A stretch of DNA of 64,000 nucleotides from Clostridium sp. BSD9I1 (GCF_900185645.1 NZ_FYAM01000023.1:310001-374000); one strand, 5' to 3'. Numbered from the stretch's first letter, positions 37,349 to 46,838 are shown. A program made the numbers and translations. Notes: generated from the letters alone by a model not told the origin.

Positions 37349-38716
37349 GTGCAAACCATTAGGAAAAGATTAAGTATATTATTTTTTACATGTTCCATTG
37401 GAGCAATACTTTTGATAACAGTATTTGTAAATGCAACGATAAATGATAAATTCAATCAATACATGTTAGATATACAAAATAAAAGGGAAGAGAGAATTGT
37501 ATCTTATTTTCAGGAAATATACAAAAGAGATGGTAAATGGTCAAATAATTCTGGGTCTGAGCTAATGCATGAAGCTTATATGAGCAATTATTGTTTAACA
37601 CTTTTAGATAGTAATAATAAACCTATATGGGGCATGGAGCCAGATTTAATTAAGAACACCTCTCACTTAAATACTATGATAGTAAAAGATAATGGAGTGT
37701 ACAATTCTAAAAAATTTGAAATTATAGTTAATGATAAATTAGTTGGTTATGTGGATATTGGCCAATACTCATCGGTATTATTATCTGAAGAAGATATAAA
37801 CTTTAAAACGTCTATAAATAAAAGTATTATTATCAGCGGACTTGTAACTCTATCTATTATAATTATATTAAGTCTTTATTTTTCAAAGCAATTCTCTAAT
37901 CCAATTAAAGAAGTTGCCAATATGTCTGTAAAATTATCAGAGGGCAATTTTAATGCAATTTCAAATACTCAAAGTAACATTAAGGAGTTAGAAAACTTAA
38001 GAAGAAGTGTTAATATATTAGCTGAAAAATTAAAATATCAAGACATGCTTAGAAAGAGATTAGTATCTGACATATCTCATGAAATAAGAACACCTTTAAA
38101 TGTACTGCAAAATAATCTAGAAGCCATGATAGATGGGGTTTTTCCAGTTACAGAAGAAAGGTTGAATTATCTTAATGAAGAAGTGATAAGGTTTGGAAGT
38201 TTATTAAACAATCTAAATACTTTAAAAGAATTTGAAACTGAAAGTATAAAGCTTAATTTTCAAAGAGTATATTTAGATCAATTGATAAGTGACATTTGTG
38301 AAGATTTTTATATGGCAGCAGAGAATAAGGGCATTAGGCTGCACTATCATGCAGAATCTAATAAAAGTTATGATGTAACCGGAGATAAAGATAAATTAAA
38401 ACAAGTATTTATAAATTTAATATCTAATGCATTGAAATTTACAGAAGAACAGGGAGATATATGGATTAGCCTATATACGCATAACAAAAATGTTATAGTA
38501 GAAATTAAAGATAATGGTATTGGAATCAAAAGAGAAGATTTAGCCTTCATTTTCGAAAGACTGTACAGAGGAGATAAGAGTAGAAATGAAATAGAAGGAA
38601 GCGGTATAGGACTCACAATTGCCAAGAGCATAGTACAGCTTCATTCAGGAAGTATAGACGTCAAAAGTGAAGAAGGAAAAGGAACTACTTTCAAGGTTGC
38701 ATTTAGTAAATTTTAA
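37349..38716 (+). CDS. Sensor histidine kinase, system 1
   Basis: 455 residues. It starts GTG at 37349, directly abutting the regulator's TAA, with GGTGG upstream. Membrane helices lie near 8-30 and 160-182 and flank an extracytoplasmic sensor of about 130 residues without Met or His clusters. A HAMP domain follows (FSNPIKEVANMSVKLSEGNF), then DHp with the phospho-His in DISHEIRTPLN near 244, and the ATPase with N (INLISNALKF), G1 (EIKDNGIGIKRED), F and G2 (EGSGIGLTIAKSIV) boxes. It pairs with the upstream regulator. The signal is unknown; neighbours suggest metal or envelope stress. Confidence 0.92.
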   Translation: MQTIRKRLSILFFTCSIGAILLITVFVNATINDKFNQYMLDIQNKREERIVSYFQEIYKRDGKWSNNSGSELMHEAYMSNYCLTLLDSNNKPIWGMEPDLIKNTSHLNTMIVKDNGVYNSKKFEIIVNDKLVGYVDIGQYSSVLLSEEDINFKTSINKSIIISGLVTLSIIIILSLYFSKQFSNPIKEVANMSVKLSEGNFNAISNTQSNIKELENLRRSVNILAEKLKYQDMLRKRLVSDISHEIRTPLNVLQNNLEAMIDGVFPVTEERLNYLNEEVIRFGSLLNNLNTLKEFETESIKLNFQRVYLDQLISDICEDFYMAAENKGIRLHYHAESNKSYDVTGDKDKLKQVFINLISNALKFTEEQGDIWISLYTHNKNVIVEIKDNGIGIKREDLAFIFERLYRGDKSRNEIEGSGIGLTIAKSIVQLHSGSIDVKSEEGKGTTFKVAFSKF

Positions 38717-38737
38717 ATATTTATTGTATAAGTAATT

Positions 38738-38774
38738 AAAAAGCTTTGATAATCAAATTTATCAAAGCTTTTTA
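38738..38774. terminator. Terminator of two-component system 1
   Basis: AAAAAGCTTTGATAA (38738-38752) pairs with TTATCAAAGCTTTTT (38759-38773); symmetrical. Confidence 0.85.
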
Positions 38775-38802
38775 ATTTAAAATTTCATAATAACAATTAA
38801 AA

Positions 38803-38844
38803 TAAAAATAGAAGTCTGTTTGGGGAAACAGGCTTCTATTTTTG
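38803..38844 (+). terminator. Second hairpin terminator
   Basis: AAAAATAGAAGTCTGTTT (from 38804) pairs with AAACAGGCTTCTATTTTT (to 38843) around a GGGG-containing loop. No gene ends between it and the previous terminator. Confidence 0.75.
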
Positions 38845-39035
38845 TAATAAGTATTAACAGTAAATTATTTGGGGAATTTACTCATATAAAAGCTATCAAT
38901 CAATAAGGATGGTTATTGATTAACTTACTATATTCATATTATATTATCGAATTATGTAGATGAGATGAAGAAAAGAAAAAGTGCTTGAGAAAATAAAAAA
39001 TAATTGTAGTATAAATTTTAAGCTATTATTAAAAA

Positions 39036-39069
39036 TCTTCATATGGTCTTCATAGGATTTGAGTAATAT
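39036..39069 (+). promoter_or_regulatory. Direct-repeat promoter site B (lipoprotein-copper operon)
   Basis: Two perfect TCTTCATA boxes start at 39036 and 39047, 11 bp apart; TAATAT begins at 39064, 17 bp after the second. It is the best-conserved site of the set, 41 bp before the lipoprotein start. Confidence 0.7.
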
Positions 39070-39109
39070 GTACCTAAAGACAAGAAAACATATAAGGAGT
39101 TGTAATTAT

Positions 39110-39829
39110 ATGAAAGAGACAAAGAAAATAATAGCTGTACTTGCTTCCTCAGCTTTAGTTATATCCTTTGCAGGATGCAGCAGAACGATAACGGGAAACA
39201 AAGAATCAGATAATGCGCTTAAAGCGTTTAATGAGATTGTAAAAACTTACCCAGACAACAAAGGTTTCCATAGTGAGTTACAGCATTGGGGATTTAAGCT
39301 TCCAACAGGAGAGAAATTTGAGTGGAGCAAAGATATGTCAGCAAATAAAGCAGACTTTGCTATGGTAATGTTAGCAGATCCTCTTATAAAGGCTGGATTA
39401 GATGTTAACAAACTTGATAAGAGTGAGTGGTTATACGAGCCAGCTGGTAAAGATGATATGGGAGAAAGTTTACCTAATAGATTAATTAAACCATACAATG
39501 TAAGTGATAAAAAAGAAACTTCTAATGGATCAGAAGATTCCATGAGAAGATTATTAAAATCAGATACTAATATTGTAAAATATCATGAGGATCAAAAGCA
39601 TTATAGACTAATTCTTGGAGAAGGCAACGAAGTACAATGGACAGAAAAATTAGGATTAAATGATGCTGATATGATATTTGTCCTTAAATCCGAACCACTT
39701 ATAAAAGCAGGATTAGATATTAGCAAACTTGAGGGAAGTGGATGGATATTTAGAGAAGCAAGCAAAGATAATATGGGGATGGGCGAGAACCCAGATCAAA
39801 TAGTAAGAATATATGATATAAGCAAATAA
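39110..39829 (+). CDS. Lipoprotein with duplicated domain, copper operon
   Basis: 239 residues from the ATG at 39110, chosen because AAGGAG is 10 bases upstream; a longer frame to 39059 has no ribosome site. The signal peptide ends in lipobox FAGC. The mature protein has two repeats of about 75 residues. The first runs from FHSELQHWGFKLPTGEKFEW to NRLIKPYNVS; the second from HYRLILGEGNEVQWTEKLG to DQIVRIYDIS. Both share DPLIKAGLD / EPLIKAGLD, LYEPAGKDDMG / IFREASKDNMG. The family is not one I can name. It heads the csoR-copA cluster, so a role in copper or envelope stress is inferred. Confidence 0.75.
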   Translation: MKETKKIIAVLASSALVISFAGCSRTITGNKESDNALKAFNEIVKTYPDNKGFHSELQHWGFKLPTGEKFEWSKDMSANKADFAMVMLADPLIKAGLDVNKLDKSEWLYEPAGKDDMGESLPNRLIKPYNVSDKKETSNGSEDSMRRLLKSDTNIVKYHEDQKHYRLILGEGNEVQWTEKLGLNDADMIFVLKSEPLIKAGLDISKLEGSGWIFREASKDNMGMGENPDQIVRIYDISK

Positions 39830-39852
39830 TAATTTTTTATTTCATAGAAATG

Positions 39853-39867
39853 CACCCCCAAGGGGTG
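39853..39867. promoter_or_regulatory. CsoR-type operator before csoR
   Basis: CACCCC-CAA-GGGGTG is a perfect 15-bp inverted repeat of the C-run/G-run type bound by CsoR repressors. It lies 52 bp before the csoR start, so copper-dependent autoregulation is likely; I see no strong -35/-10 pair beside it. Confidence 0.6.
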
Positions 39868-39918
39868 GAGAGATCAAATGAATATAATAGATTACCTTCA
39901 CTCGAAAGGAGGAAAATA

Positions 39919-40185
39919 ATGAATCAGGAAAGAATGAAAGCTTTGGCATCATTAAAAACTGCAAAGGGTCAAATTGAAGGGATTATAAGGATGCTAGAGC
40001 AAGATAGATACTGTGTAGATATATCTAATCAAATAATAGCTTCTCAAGCTTTATTAAAAAGGGCAAATATGTTGATATTAAAACAGCACTTAAATCATTG
40101 TGTAAAACATGCATTTATACATGACAGCGGTGAAGAAAAAGTTGATGAAATAATGGGTATCTTAGAAAAACTCATTCAAAAGTAA
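39919..40185 (+). CDS. csoR: Copper-sensing repressor CsoR
   Basis: 88 residues from the ATG at 39919, set by GGAGG just upstream; the frame extends to 39850, but that part includes the operator. Helices and ligands match CsoR: GQIEGIIRMLEQDRYCVDI gives the first Cys, and LKQHLNHCVKH the His and second Cys of the Cu(I) Cys-His-Cys site. CsoR leaves its DNA when Cu(I) binds. It precedes the LDCC peptide and copA with short gaps in one operon, as in other Firmicutes. CstR or other DUF156 sensors lack the His, so CsoR is favoured. Confidence 0.93.
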   Translation: MNQERMKALASLKTAKGQIEGIIRMLEQDRYCVDISNQIIASQALLKRANMLILKQHLNHCVKHAFIHDSGEEKVDEIMGILEKLIQK

Positions 40186-40205
40186 TATTAAAGGAGATGT
40201 ATGAT

Positions 40206-40343
40206 ATGAAAAATTTTTTTAAGAATCTTATAAAAAAAATCGCAGATCAAAATAGCAAATCTTTTGGTAATGGTAAATTAGATTGTTGTGATTTAAATAA
40301 ATCTAACAATGCTGCTAAAGGAACTGATACCAATAATAAGTAA
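40206..40343 (+). CDS. LDCC-motif putative metal-binding peptide
   Basis: 45 residues, ATG 40206 after AAGGAGATG. It starts MKNFFKNLIKKIADQ, a short amphipathic helix, and carries GKLDCCDLNK in the middle. The Leu-Asp-Cys-Cys motif defines a small clostridial family annotated as putative metal-binding. Between csoR and copA it probably buffers or delivers Cu(I), but no function is established. It is too short for routine gene calling and is easily missed. Confidence 0.75.
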   Translation: MKNFFKNLIKKIADQNSKSFGNGKLDCCDLNKSNNAAKGTDTNNK

Positions 40344-40362
40344 TTAAAAAGAGGTGAATATA

Positions 40363-42816
40363 TTGAATAAAGTTCTTAAAATAGAAGGAATGACCTGTGC
40401 AGCTTGTGCTAAAGCTGTAGAAAGGGCATCTAAAAAGCTACAAGGTGTTACTGATGCAAATGTAAACTTTGCTACAGAGAAATTAAACGTTAGCTTCGAT
40501 GAGGCAAAAGTATCTATTGAAGACATTCAAGCAGCTATTGAAAAAGCAGGTTATAAAGCTAAAACTGAATCTAGTACAAAGACATTAAAGATTCAGGGAA
40601 TGACTTGTGCAGCTTGTGCTAAAACAGTTGAAAGAGTAACAAAAAAGTTGGATGGTGTTATAGAATCTAATGTGAACTTTGCAACAGAAAATTTAAATAT
40701 AAGTTATGATTCTTCAAAGGTTAGAGTTTCAGATATAAGAAAAGTAATAGAAAAGGCAGGTTACAAAGCTGTAGAAGAAGAAACCAATGTAGATGCAGAT
40801 AAAGAGAGAAAAGAAAAAGAAATAAAATTATTATGGAAAAAGTTTGTTATAGCAGCAATATTTTCAGTACCATTACTTGTTATAACCATGGGACATATGT
40901 TCGGGGAACCTATTGGATTTAAACTTCCAGAAGTTATAGACCCTATGGTAAATCCTAGGACCTTTGCAATAGTACAGTTAGTACTCGTTATGCCTGTTAT
41001 GGCTGCGGGCTATAAATTCTTTACAGTAGGATTTAAATCCTTATTTAGGAGAAGTCCTAACATGGATTCTCTAATAGCCATGGGTACCAGTGCGGCATTC
41101 TTATATGGAATATTTGCTATAGTACAGATTTTTAGTGGTAATGTAGATTATGCATATGATTTATACTTTGAGTCAGCGGCAGTTATTATAACACTTATAA
41201 CGCTTGGTAAGTATTTAGAATCAGTTACCAAGGGGAAAACCTCTGAGGCTATAAAAAAGCTTATGGGGCTTGCTCCTAAAACAGCTATTATTATTAGAGA
41301 TGGAAAAGAGCTTGAAACTCCTATAGAAGAAGTCGAAGTAGGAGATATAATTGTAGTTAAGCCAGGAGAGAAGATGCCTGTGGATGGTGAAGTTGTAGAA
41401 GGTACTACGTCAGTAGATGAATCTATGCTAACAGGAGAAAGTATACCTGTAGAAAAAAATACTGGAGATAAGATTATCGGTGCAAGTATTAATAAAAATG
41501 GTACTATAAAATATAGAGCCACAAAGGTTGGTAAAGATACAGCTTTAGCTCAAATTATAAAACTAGTAGAAGACGCACAGGGCTCTAAGGCGCCAATTGC
41601 GAAATTAGCTGATATAATTTCAGGTTACTTTGTTCCAGTAGTTATGGTGATTGCAGTTATTTCAGCTTTTGCTTGGTATATGTCTGGTGAAACAGGGGTA
41701 TTTGCTCTTACTATATTTATATCAGTTCTGGTAATTGCTTGTCCTTGTGCACTAGGCCTTGCAACTCCAACAGCAATAATGGTTGGAACGGGAAAAGGTG
41801 CGGAATATGGTGTACTAATAAAGAGTGGTGCTGCTTTAGAAACTGCTCATAAAGTAAAAACAATAGTATTTGATAAAACTGGGACCATTACAGAAGGTAA
41901 GCCAAAGGTTACAGACGTAGTTGTTACAAATGATATAACACAGGATTATTTATTGCAATTAGCTGCATCAGCAGAAAAGGGATCAGAGCACCCTCTTGGC
42001 GAGGCTATTGTAAAAGGTGCTGAGGAAAAGGGACTAGAATTTAAGAAACTTGATTTCTTTAAGGCCATTCCTGGTCATGGAATTGAAGTTAAAATAGATG
42101 GAAAAGATATTTTACTTGGAAACAGAAAACTTATGGTGGAAAGTAATATATCATTGGAAAACCTAGAGGGAACTTCTCATAAGCTAGCTGGAGAGGGTAA
42201 GACTCCAATGTATGTGAGTATTGATGGAAAGATGGTAGGTATCATTGCTGTAGCTGATACTGTTAAAGAAAACAGTAAAAAAGCAATAGAAAAGCTTCAT
42301 GAAATGGGAATTGAAGTAGCAATGATAACAGGAGATAATAAACGAACAGCAGAAGCCATAGCTAAGCAAGTGGGAATAGACAGAATACTAGCAGAAGTTC
42401 TTCCTCAAGATAAGGCTAATGAAGTTAAGAAGCTCCAAGCTGAAGGTAAGAAGGTTGCTATGGTTGGTGATGGTATAAATGATGCTCCAGCACTAGCACA
42501 AGCAGATATTGGTATAGCTATAGGTTCAGGTACAGATGTAGCTATGGAATCAGCAGATATAGTTCTTATGAGAAGTGACTTAATGGATGTGCCAACTGCA
42601 ATACAATTAAGTAAGAAAACTATATTAAATATTAAGGAAAACTTATTTTGGGCATTTGGATATAATACTTTAGGTATACCTGTAGCAATGGGAATACTCT
42701 ACATCTTTGGTGGACCACTTTTAAATCCAATCATTGCAGCAGCAGCTATGAGTCTTAGTTCTGTATCAGTACTGGCTAATGCTTTAAGACTAAAAGGATT
42801 TAAGCCAGCTAAGTAG
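40363..42816 (+). CDS. copA: Copper-exporting P1B-type ATPase CopA
   Basis: 817 residues from the TTG at 40363. AGAGGTG lies 8 bases upstream; the GTG at 40354 overlaps that ribosome site and is less likely. Two N-terminal HMA domains each carry GMTCAACA. Eight membrane helices include the CPC motif ([13 protein letters not shown]) near 460. The cytosolic core has TGES ([12 protein letters not shown]), phospho-acceptor Asp in [13 protein letters not shown] near 504, SEHPLGEA (the P1B-specific HP) and [16 protein letters not shown]. It pumps Cu(I), and possibly Ag(I), out of the cell. It follows csoR and the LDCC peptide and precedes copZ. Confidence 0.97.
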   Translation: MNKVLKIEGMTCAACAKAVERASKKLQGVTDANVNFATEKLNVSFDEAKVSIEDIQAAIEKAGYKAKTESSTKTLKIQGMTCAACAKTVERVTKKLDGVIESNVNFATENLNISYDSSKVRVSDIRKVIEKAGYKAVEEETNVDADKERKEKEIKLLWKKFVIAAIFSVPLLVITMGHMFGEPIGFKLPEVIDPMVNPRTFAIVQLVLVMPVMAAGYKFFTVGFKSLFRRSPNMDSLIAMGTSAAFLYGIFAIVQIFSGNVDYAYDLYFESAAVIITLITLGKYLESVTKGKTSEAIKKLMGLAPKTAIIIRDGKELETPIEEVEVGDIIVVKPGEKMPVDGEVVEGTTSVDESMLTGESIPVEKNTGDKIIGASINKNGTIKYRATKVGKDTALAQIIKLVEDAQGSKAPIAKLADIISGYFVPVVMVIAVISAFAWYMSGETGVFALTIFISVLVIACPCALGLATPTAIMVGTGKGAEYGVLIKSGAALETAHKVKTIVFDKTGTITEGKPKVTDVVVTNDITQDYLLQLAASAEKGSEHPLGEAIVKGAEEKGLEFKKLDFFKAIPGHGIEVKIDGKDILLGNRKLMVESNISLENLEGTSHKLAGEGKTPMYVSIDGKMVGIIAVADTVKENSKKAIEKLHEMGIEVAMITGDNKRTAEAIAKQVGIDRILAEVLPQDKANEVKKLQAEGKKVAMVGDGINDAPALAQADIGIAIGSGTDVAMESADIVLMRSDLMDVPTAIQLSKKTILNIKENLFWAFGYNTLGIPVAMGILYIFGGPLLNPIIAAAAMSLSSVSVLANALRLKGFKPAK

Positions 42817-42930
42817 GGAACTCAAATCTATGATTCGATGTGAGTCACTTTCTCATTCGAGGAACGAGAAGGAGTTTCCTATTAAGTTAGCTTAAAACAT
42901 TTAAATATATATTTTTAGGAGGAATACAAA

Positions 42931-43146
42931 ATGAAAAAGAAAATATTAGTTGAAGGAATGAGCTGTGGACATTGTGTTAATCATGTTAAGGAGGCATTAA
43001 ATGAACTTAACGGAGTAACTAGTGTAGATGTAAATTTAGATGCTAAAACAGCAATAATTGAGGCATCTATAGAGGTAAAAGATGAAGATATAAAATTTGC
43101 TATAGATGATGCAGGATATGAGGTTGCAGGAATAGAAGTATTATAA
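42931..43146 (+). CDS. copZ: Copper chaperone CopZ
   Basis: 71 residues; the ATG follows AGGAGG. A single HMA domain with VEGMSCGHCVNHVKEAL gives the CxxC Cu(I) site; the His before the second Cys is usual for CopZ. It hands Cu(I) to the HMA domains of CopA. A 114-bp gap after copA contains possible stem-loops, so copZ may be separately adjusted while still part of the operon. Confidence 0.93.
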   Translation: MKKKILVEGMSCGHCVNHVKEALNELNGVTSVDVNLDAKTAIIEASIEVKDEDIKFAIDDAGYEVAGIEVL

Positions 43147-43152
43147 ATATAA

Positions 43153-43192
43153 TAAAAGAGCTTTGGTAATTAATTTTATCAAAGCTCTTTTA
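43153..43192. terminator. Terminator of the copper operon
   Basis: AAAAGAGCTTTG pairs with CAAAGCTCTTTT, the right arm ending at about 43191; symmetrical, with T-tract. Confidence 0.85.
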
Positions 43193-43202
43193 TAGTCTAT
43201 TG

Positions 43203-43236
43203 TCTTCATATAATCAACATATATTTTCTATATACT
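43203..43236 (+). promoter_or_regulatory. Direct-repeat promoter site C (HMA-cupredoxin gene)
   Basis: TCTTCATA (43203) and TCAACATA (43214) with TATACT at 43231, 17 bp after the second box. It precedes the 609-residue copper protein gene by about 130 bp. Confidence 0.6.
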
Positions 43237-43368
43237 ATACTCATAAAATAATCTCAAGTTTTAAAAATGAATTTGATATGTTAAAAACAAAATAGTAATT
43301 TATTTTATCGTTATAAAATATAAAGTAAGAGTTACTTTATATTATGAATACATACTAGGAGGGAATTT

Positions 43369-45198
43369 ATGAGTATTGTAAGAGAAAAATATAAGGTGTA
43401 TGATATGACCTGTGCATCTTGTGAAAACAGAGTGGAAAAAGCCATTAAAAAATTGGATGGAATATTAAATGTAAAAGCAAGTTATATGGGGCAATTTGCT
43501 AAAGTTGAATATGATGATGAACTTTGTGATTCAAATAAAATTAAAGCTGCTATCAAAAGTGCTGGTTACAGTACAGAAAGCTCTAATGACTATAAATTCA
43601 TGGGAGTTTTTATAATAGTAGCAGCTGTAATTATGCTGGGCATGAAAACAAGTGGTTTTGATATGGAGTCAAAGCTTACTAATGCTTCTTATGCAGTTCT
43701 TTTTGTAGTTGGAGTTCTTACTTCAATTCACTGTGTAGGTATGTGTGGTGGAATTATGCTTTCGCAGAGCTTATCAAAAGAAAGCAATAATAAATTTGAA
43801 GCTATACAGCCAGCACTTTTATATAATTTAGGAAGAGTTTTATCGTATACTATCTTAGGTGGAATAATTGGGGCACTAGGATCTGTATTTTCTATTTCAA
43901 TTACTGCAAAAGCAGGGCTTCAAATATTTGCTGGTATATTTATGATTATGATGGGATTTAATATGGCTGGATTTAGCGCATTTAGAAAGTTTAATATTAA
44001 ACTACCTCACATATCATGTAAAACTAAAAATAAATCTGGTTCTCCTTTTATAGTAGGAATTCTAAATGGACTTATGCCTTGTGGTCCTCTTCAAACTATG
44101 CAGCTTTTTGCATTAGGAACAGGAAGTGCTACAAAAGGTGCTTTATCAATGTTCATGTTTGCAATTGGAACGGTACCACTAATGCTTACATTTGGCGCTG
44201 TTTCAGGGCTTTTAAGCAAAGGTTACACAAAGAAAATTCTTAAATTTAGTGGTGTTCTTATTATAGTTCTTGGATTTATTATGGGAAATAGAGGTTTTGC
44301 ACTAGCAGGTATAAATATTAATCCAATTCCAATGGTAGCTAGTAAAGTACAAAGCTTCTTACTTGGTGGAGGTTCTTCGGCTTCAGCTAGCGGAAATATA
44401 ACTAAAGCTACTGTTGAAAATGGAGTACAGGTTATAAGGATGACTGCAAATAACAATGGATATACTCCTAATGCATTTTATGTACAAAAGGGAATGCCGG
44501 TAAAGTGGATAATTAATGGTGAACAATTAAATTCTTGTAATAATGCCATTGTAGCATCATCTGTAGGAATTGAGCAAAAGATAAAAAAAGGTGAAAATAT
44601 TGCAGAATTTACTCCAGGCGATAAGGATATTAATTTCAGCTGCTGGATGGGAATGATAAGAGGAGTAATAAAGGTTGTAGATAATCTTGAAACAGTGGAT
44701 ACATCAAAGACTGATGCTTCTATACCGCCTCCAAGCACAGGTCCAAGCTGCTGTGCAGTTCCTTTAGATGAGGATTCTGAAGGAACATCTTCAGCACAAA
44801 GCATTTATGGTGATGATATAACAAAGGTTCCAACTGATACATTAATTAATAAAGCTTCAGCTCTTGGAAACTACCAAAGTGCAAAATTCAAAGGTATTGG
44901 TTATGAATTACAGCCATTAATAGTTGTTACAGGAAATACTTCAAAAACTAAGCTAACCTTTGATTTAAATGACTTTGATAATGTTGAAGGTAAATATCGC
45001 ATTGTAGATGCAACTACAGGAGATGAAATTACTTCATTTAATGCTAAAAAGGGTATAAATGAGATAGAATTTAGTCCGAAAAAAGTTGGTGGATATGCAA
45101 TAGTTAAAGAGGATTTCATTTTAGGAATAATTGAAGTAGTAGATAACTTAAATACTACAGATTTAGAAAAAGTGCGAGATAATTATTTAAGTCAATAA
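43369..45198 (+). CDS. HMA / UreH-like membrane / cupredoxin fusion
   Basis: 609 residues; the ATG follows AGGAGGG. Order of parts: an HMA domain (YDMTCASCENRVEKAIKKL) at 5-70; a helix at 76-92; a six-helix UreH/DsbD-like transmembrane domain (about 105-320) with the paired IHCVGMCGGIM and NGLMPCGPLQTM motifs; a cupredoxin-like domain at about 340-440, with Cys and Met residues (LNSCNNAIV, FSCWMGM); a CC-containing linker (GPSCCAVP); and a second cupredoxin-like copy at 500-600 without Cys. Single-gene fusions of this kind are found in clostridia and are thought to move or detoxify Cu. It stands alone behind site C. Confidence 0.85.
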   Translation: MSIVREKYKVYDMTCASCENRVEKAIKKLDGILNVKASYMGQFAKVEYDDELCDSNKIKAAIKSAGYSTESSNDYKFMGVFIIVAAVIMLGMKTSGFDMESKLTNASYAVLFVVGVLTSIHCVGMCGGIMLSQSLSKESNNKFEAIQPALLYNLGRVLSYTILGGIIGALGSVFSISITAKAGLQIFAGIFMIMMGFNMAGFSAFRKFNIKLPHISCKTKNKSGSPFIVGILNGLMPCGPLQTMQLFALGTGSATKGALSMFMFAIGTVPLMLTFGAVSGLLSKGYTKKILKFSGVLIIVLGFIMGNRGFALAGININPIPMVASKVQSFLLGGGSSASASGNITKATVENGVQVIRMTANNNGYTPNAFYVQKGMPVKWIINGEQLNSCNNAIVASSVGIEQKIKKGENIAEFTPGDKDINFSCWMGMIRGVIKVVDNLETVDTSKTDASIPPPSTGPSCCAVPLDEDSEGTSSAQSIYGDDITKVPTDTLINKASALGNYQSAKFKGIGYELQPLIVVTGNTSKTKLTFDLNDFDNVEGKYRIVDATTGDEITSFNAKKGINEIEFSPKKVGGYAIVKEDFILGIIEVVDNLNTTDLEKVRDNYLSQ

Positions 45199-45232
45199 TT
45201 AAAGCATTGTAAATAAAATTATCAATATATAT

Positions 45233-45281
45233 AAACATCAGAACTAAGAGTCTACACTTCTAGTTCTGATGTTTGTTTTTT
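45233..45281. terminator. Bidirectional terminator
   Basis: AAACATCAGAACTA (45233-45246) pairs with TAGTTCTGATGTTT (45261-45274), between two convergent genes. Confidence 0.85.
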
Positions 45282-46413
45282 AATCAAATATATCTGTTAT
45301 ATCACAAAATCTGCATGTAATCTTTGTATGTGACAAATTCTCATCTTCATTAATATGGTGACTCATATTATTCATTTCCGTCATATCATGATCAATAGAA
45401 AGGATATCTTCAATTTTAACTTGTGCAGTATAAGTAATATGTGTTGTATCACCTACAATAAAGCCGTGCATAAATGGAGGACGAGGCATATCTTTCGGTG
45501 GAATAGGTTTAATTGACTTTATATACTTTTCTACTACGGGAGGTACAGCATTATTACCAATTAAGAGAAGAGGTGTATGCTTACCCATATGAGCAAATAA
45601 TATACCAGCTAATGTATGCATGGGGTGGCTTAAGGTGCCAAAGGTAAAAGCATGACCATCTACATAATTTCTACCCCAACCAAATTTAGTTTTTGGATCT
45701 TTATATTTAGCAAAATTCACTGCAATTTCGTAAGGATTTTCCCCATCAATTCTAGTTAAGTTTTTTATATTATCTAGCTTACCTAAATCTTTTTCAACAG
45801 CCTTTGATATCGTTTTTGTTGAACCTACAATATAAACATTAATATCATGCATTCTTTTGATAGATTCTATTGTGCAATCTGGAATACTATCCTTTTTAAC
45901 ATAAAGTATAGGATCACCATTATGAGCACTCCAATAAGGAGTCATTATGCCCTCAGAAAAGTTTTCACCAGATACTATAAGTATATTTTCAAAATGCTTT
46001 CGTATAATAGGTATTTTACAGGCAGTTTCATAGGAGTTACGTCCCGATATACGATAGGTTCTTAAACCATAGTGATGTAATTCCATAGCTACATTGTTAG
46101 AAATATTGCCAACCAGTATTACATGCGTCCCTTTATAACCTTTAGGGCATAAGCGATTTATTTCAATTAATGTTTCCTTGCTTAGCCTATTGCCATCAGT
46201 AAATAAAATAGAAGCATTGATAGGCATATGAACCAATGGTGCAGCTGCTATTGCATCAAAAACTTCATTTTTATTAACTAAAATTACAGCATTAAGCTTC
46301 ATATGTGTAAAACCTATTTTAGACACTCCAATTGCTGCATCCACAGGAGTAGTACTGCATACCCTTGTAGTATTTAATGTAAGGGGACAAATTTCTTTTA
46401 TATTATTGTTCAT
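45280..46413 (-). CDS. Cell-wall-binding repeat 2-type protein
   Basis: 377 residues; the ATG follows AGGAGGA. The sequence has features of CWB2 proteins: VFDAIAAAPLVHMPINASIL near 50, VILVGNISNNVAMELHHYG near 92, RISGRNSYETA near 112, VYIVGSTKTISKAVEKDL near 185 and RIDGENPYEIAVNFAK near 210. CWB2 domains attach clostridial surface proteins to teichoic-acid-like polymers. Unlike typical members, this one has no signal peptide and ends in an acidic, His-rich tail (HMTEMNNMSHH-like with CRFC), so it may be cytoplasmic or exported unconventionally. Its copper-region location and Met/His tail hint at metal contact. Confidence 0.7.
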   Translation of the reverse strand: MNNNIKEICPLTLNTTRVCSTTPVDAAIGVSKIGFTHMKLNAVILVNKNEVFDAIAAAPLVHMPINASILFTDGNRLSKETLIEINRLCPKGYKGTHVILVGNISNNVAMELHHYGLRTYRISGRNSYETACKIPIIRKHFENILIVSGENFSEGIMTPYWSAHNGDPILYVKKDSIPDCTIESIKRMHDINVYIVGSTKTISKAVEKDLGKLDNIKNLTRIDGENPYEIAVNFAKYKDPKTKFGWGRNYVDGHAFTFGTLSHPMHTLAGILFAHMGKHTPLLLIGNNAVPPVVEKYIKSIKPIPPKDMPRPPFMHGFIVGDTTHITYTAQVKIEDILSIDHDMTEMNNMSHHINEDENLSHTKITCRFCDITDIFD

Positions 46414-46520
46414 TCTATCCTCCTAAAGACACTATCTATTCCAATTATATGATGAAATAATATTTCATGTTACATTATTGTAAAGAAAATAATACATGCA
46501 AATATGTCTCTAAACAATAT

Positions 46521-46553
46521 AAAGGGATGCACTGTTTTTAGTGCATCCCTTTA
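46521..46553. terminator. Terminator of the SHOCT gene
   Basis: AAAGGGATGCACT (46521-46533) pairs with AGTGCATCCCTTT (46540-46552); symmetrical. Confidence 0.8.
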
Positions 46554-46637
46554 TTAGCATGTTAAAAAATAATCGCAATGTTTTTGGAATATTATCTATA
46601 TGTAAGTTTTAAATATATTACAGTTATAAATTTATAA

Positions 46638-46838
46638 TCATTTTAACAAGGATCTTACTCTTAAGTATTCATCTCTACTTATTTTCCCGTCAGCAAATCT
46701 TCTATCTAAAATATCTAAGGCTCTATTTGATTGTCTAACTTTGCTATAACTTAGATTATTTTGATTCTCAAAAATATTCAAATAAAGAAACATGAAAATA
46801 AGTAAAGTAACCATTGGTAAAAACATCATAATTTTCAA
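46638..46838 (-). CDS. Small SHOCT-domain membrane protein
   Basis: 66 residues; the ATG follows AAAGGAGG. One membrane helix (FLPMVTLLIFMFLYLNIF) is followed by a SHOCT motif (ALDILDRRFADGKISRDEYLRVR), a short helical hairpin often found at the C-terminus of small membrane proteins. It is transcribed from promoter site F and shares this control with a second SHOCT gene at 54731. Function unknown; probably envelope stress or metal response. Confidence 0.8.
   Translation of the reverse strand: MKIMMFLPMVTLLIFMFLYLNIFENQNNLSYSKVRQSNRALDILDRRFADGKISRDEYLRVRSLLK

Larger units (their letters stand above)
38717..39109. other. Intergenic region with two hairpins and a regulatory site
   Basis: After the kinase stop come two independent U-tailed hairpins (38738-38774 and 38803-38844) and then the TCTTCATA direct-repeat promoter at 39036-39069. 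No gene was found between them; the second hairpin could end an unannotated small RNA. Confidence 0.5.

Noticed and set aside
41148-41522. 124-codon minus-strand frame inside copA
   Set aside because: Ser/Ile-rich antisense shadow of a strongly conserved gene.
44478-44804. 108-codon minus-strand frame inside the cupredoxin fusion gene
   Set aside because: Antisense shadow without start signals.
45847-46065. 72-codon plus-strand frame inside the CWB2-type gene
   Set aside because: Antisense shadow with no ribosome site.
46414-46500. A tenth TCTTCATA-type promoter before the CWB2-type gene
   Set aside because: TCTTTACA is present on the minus strand but the second box is poor and no -10 lies at the fixed 17-bp distance.
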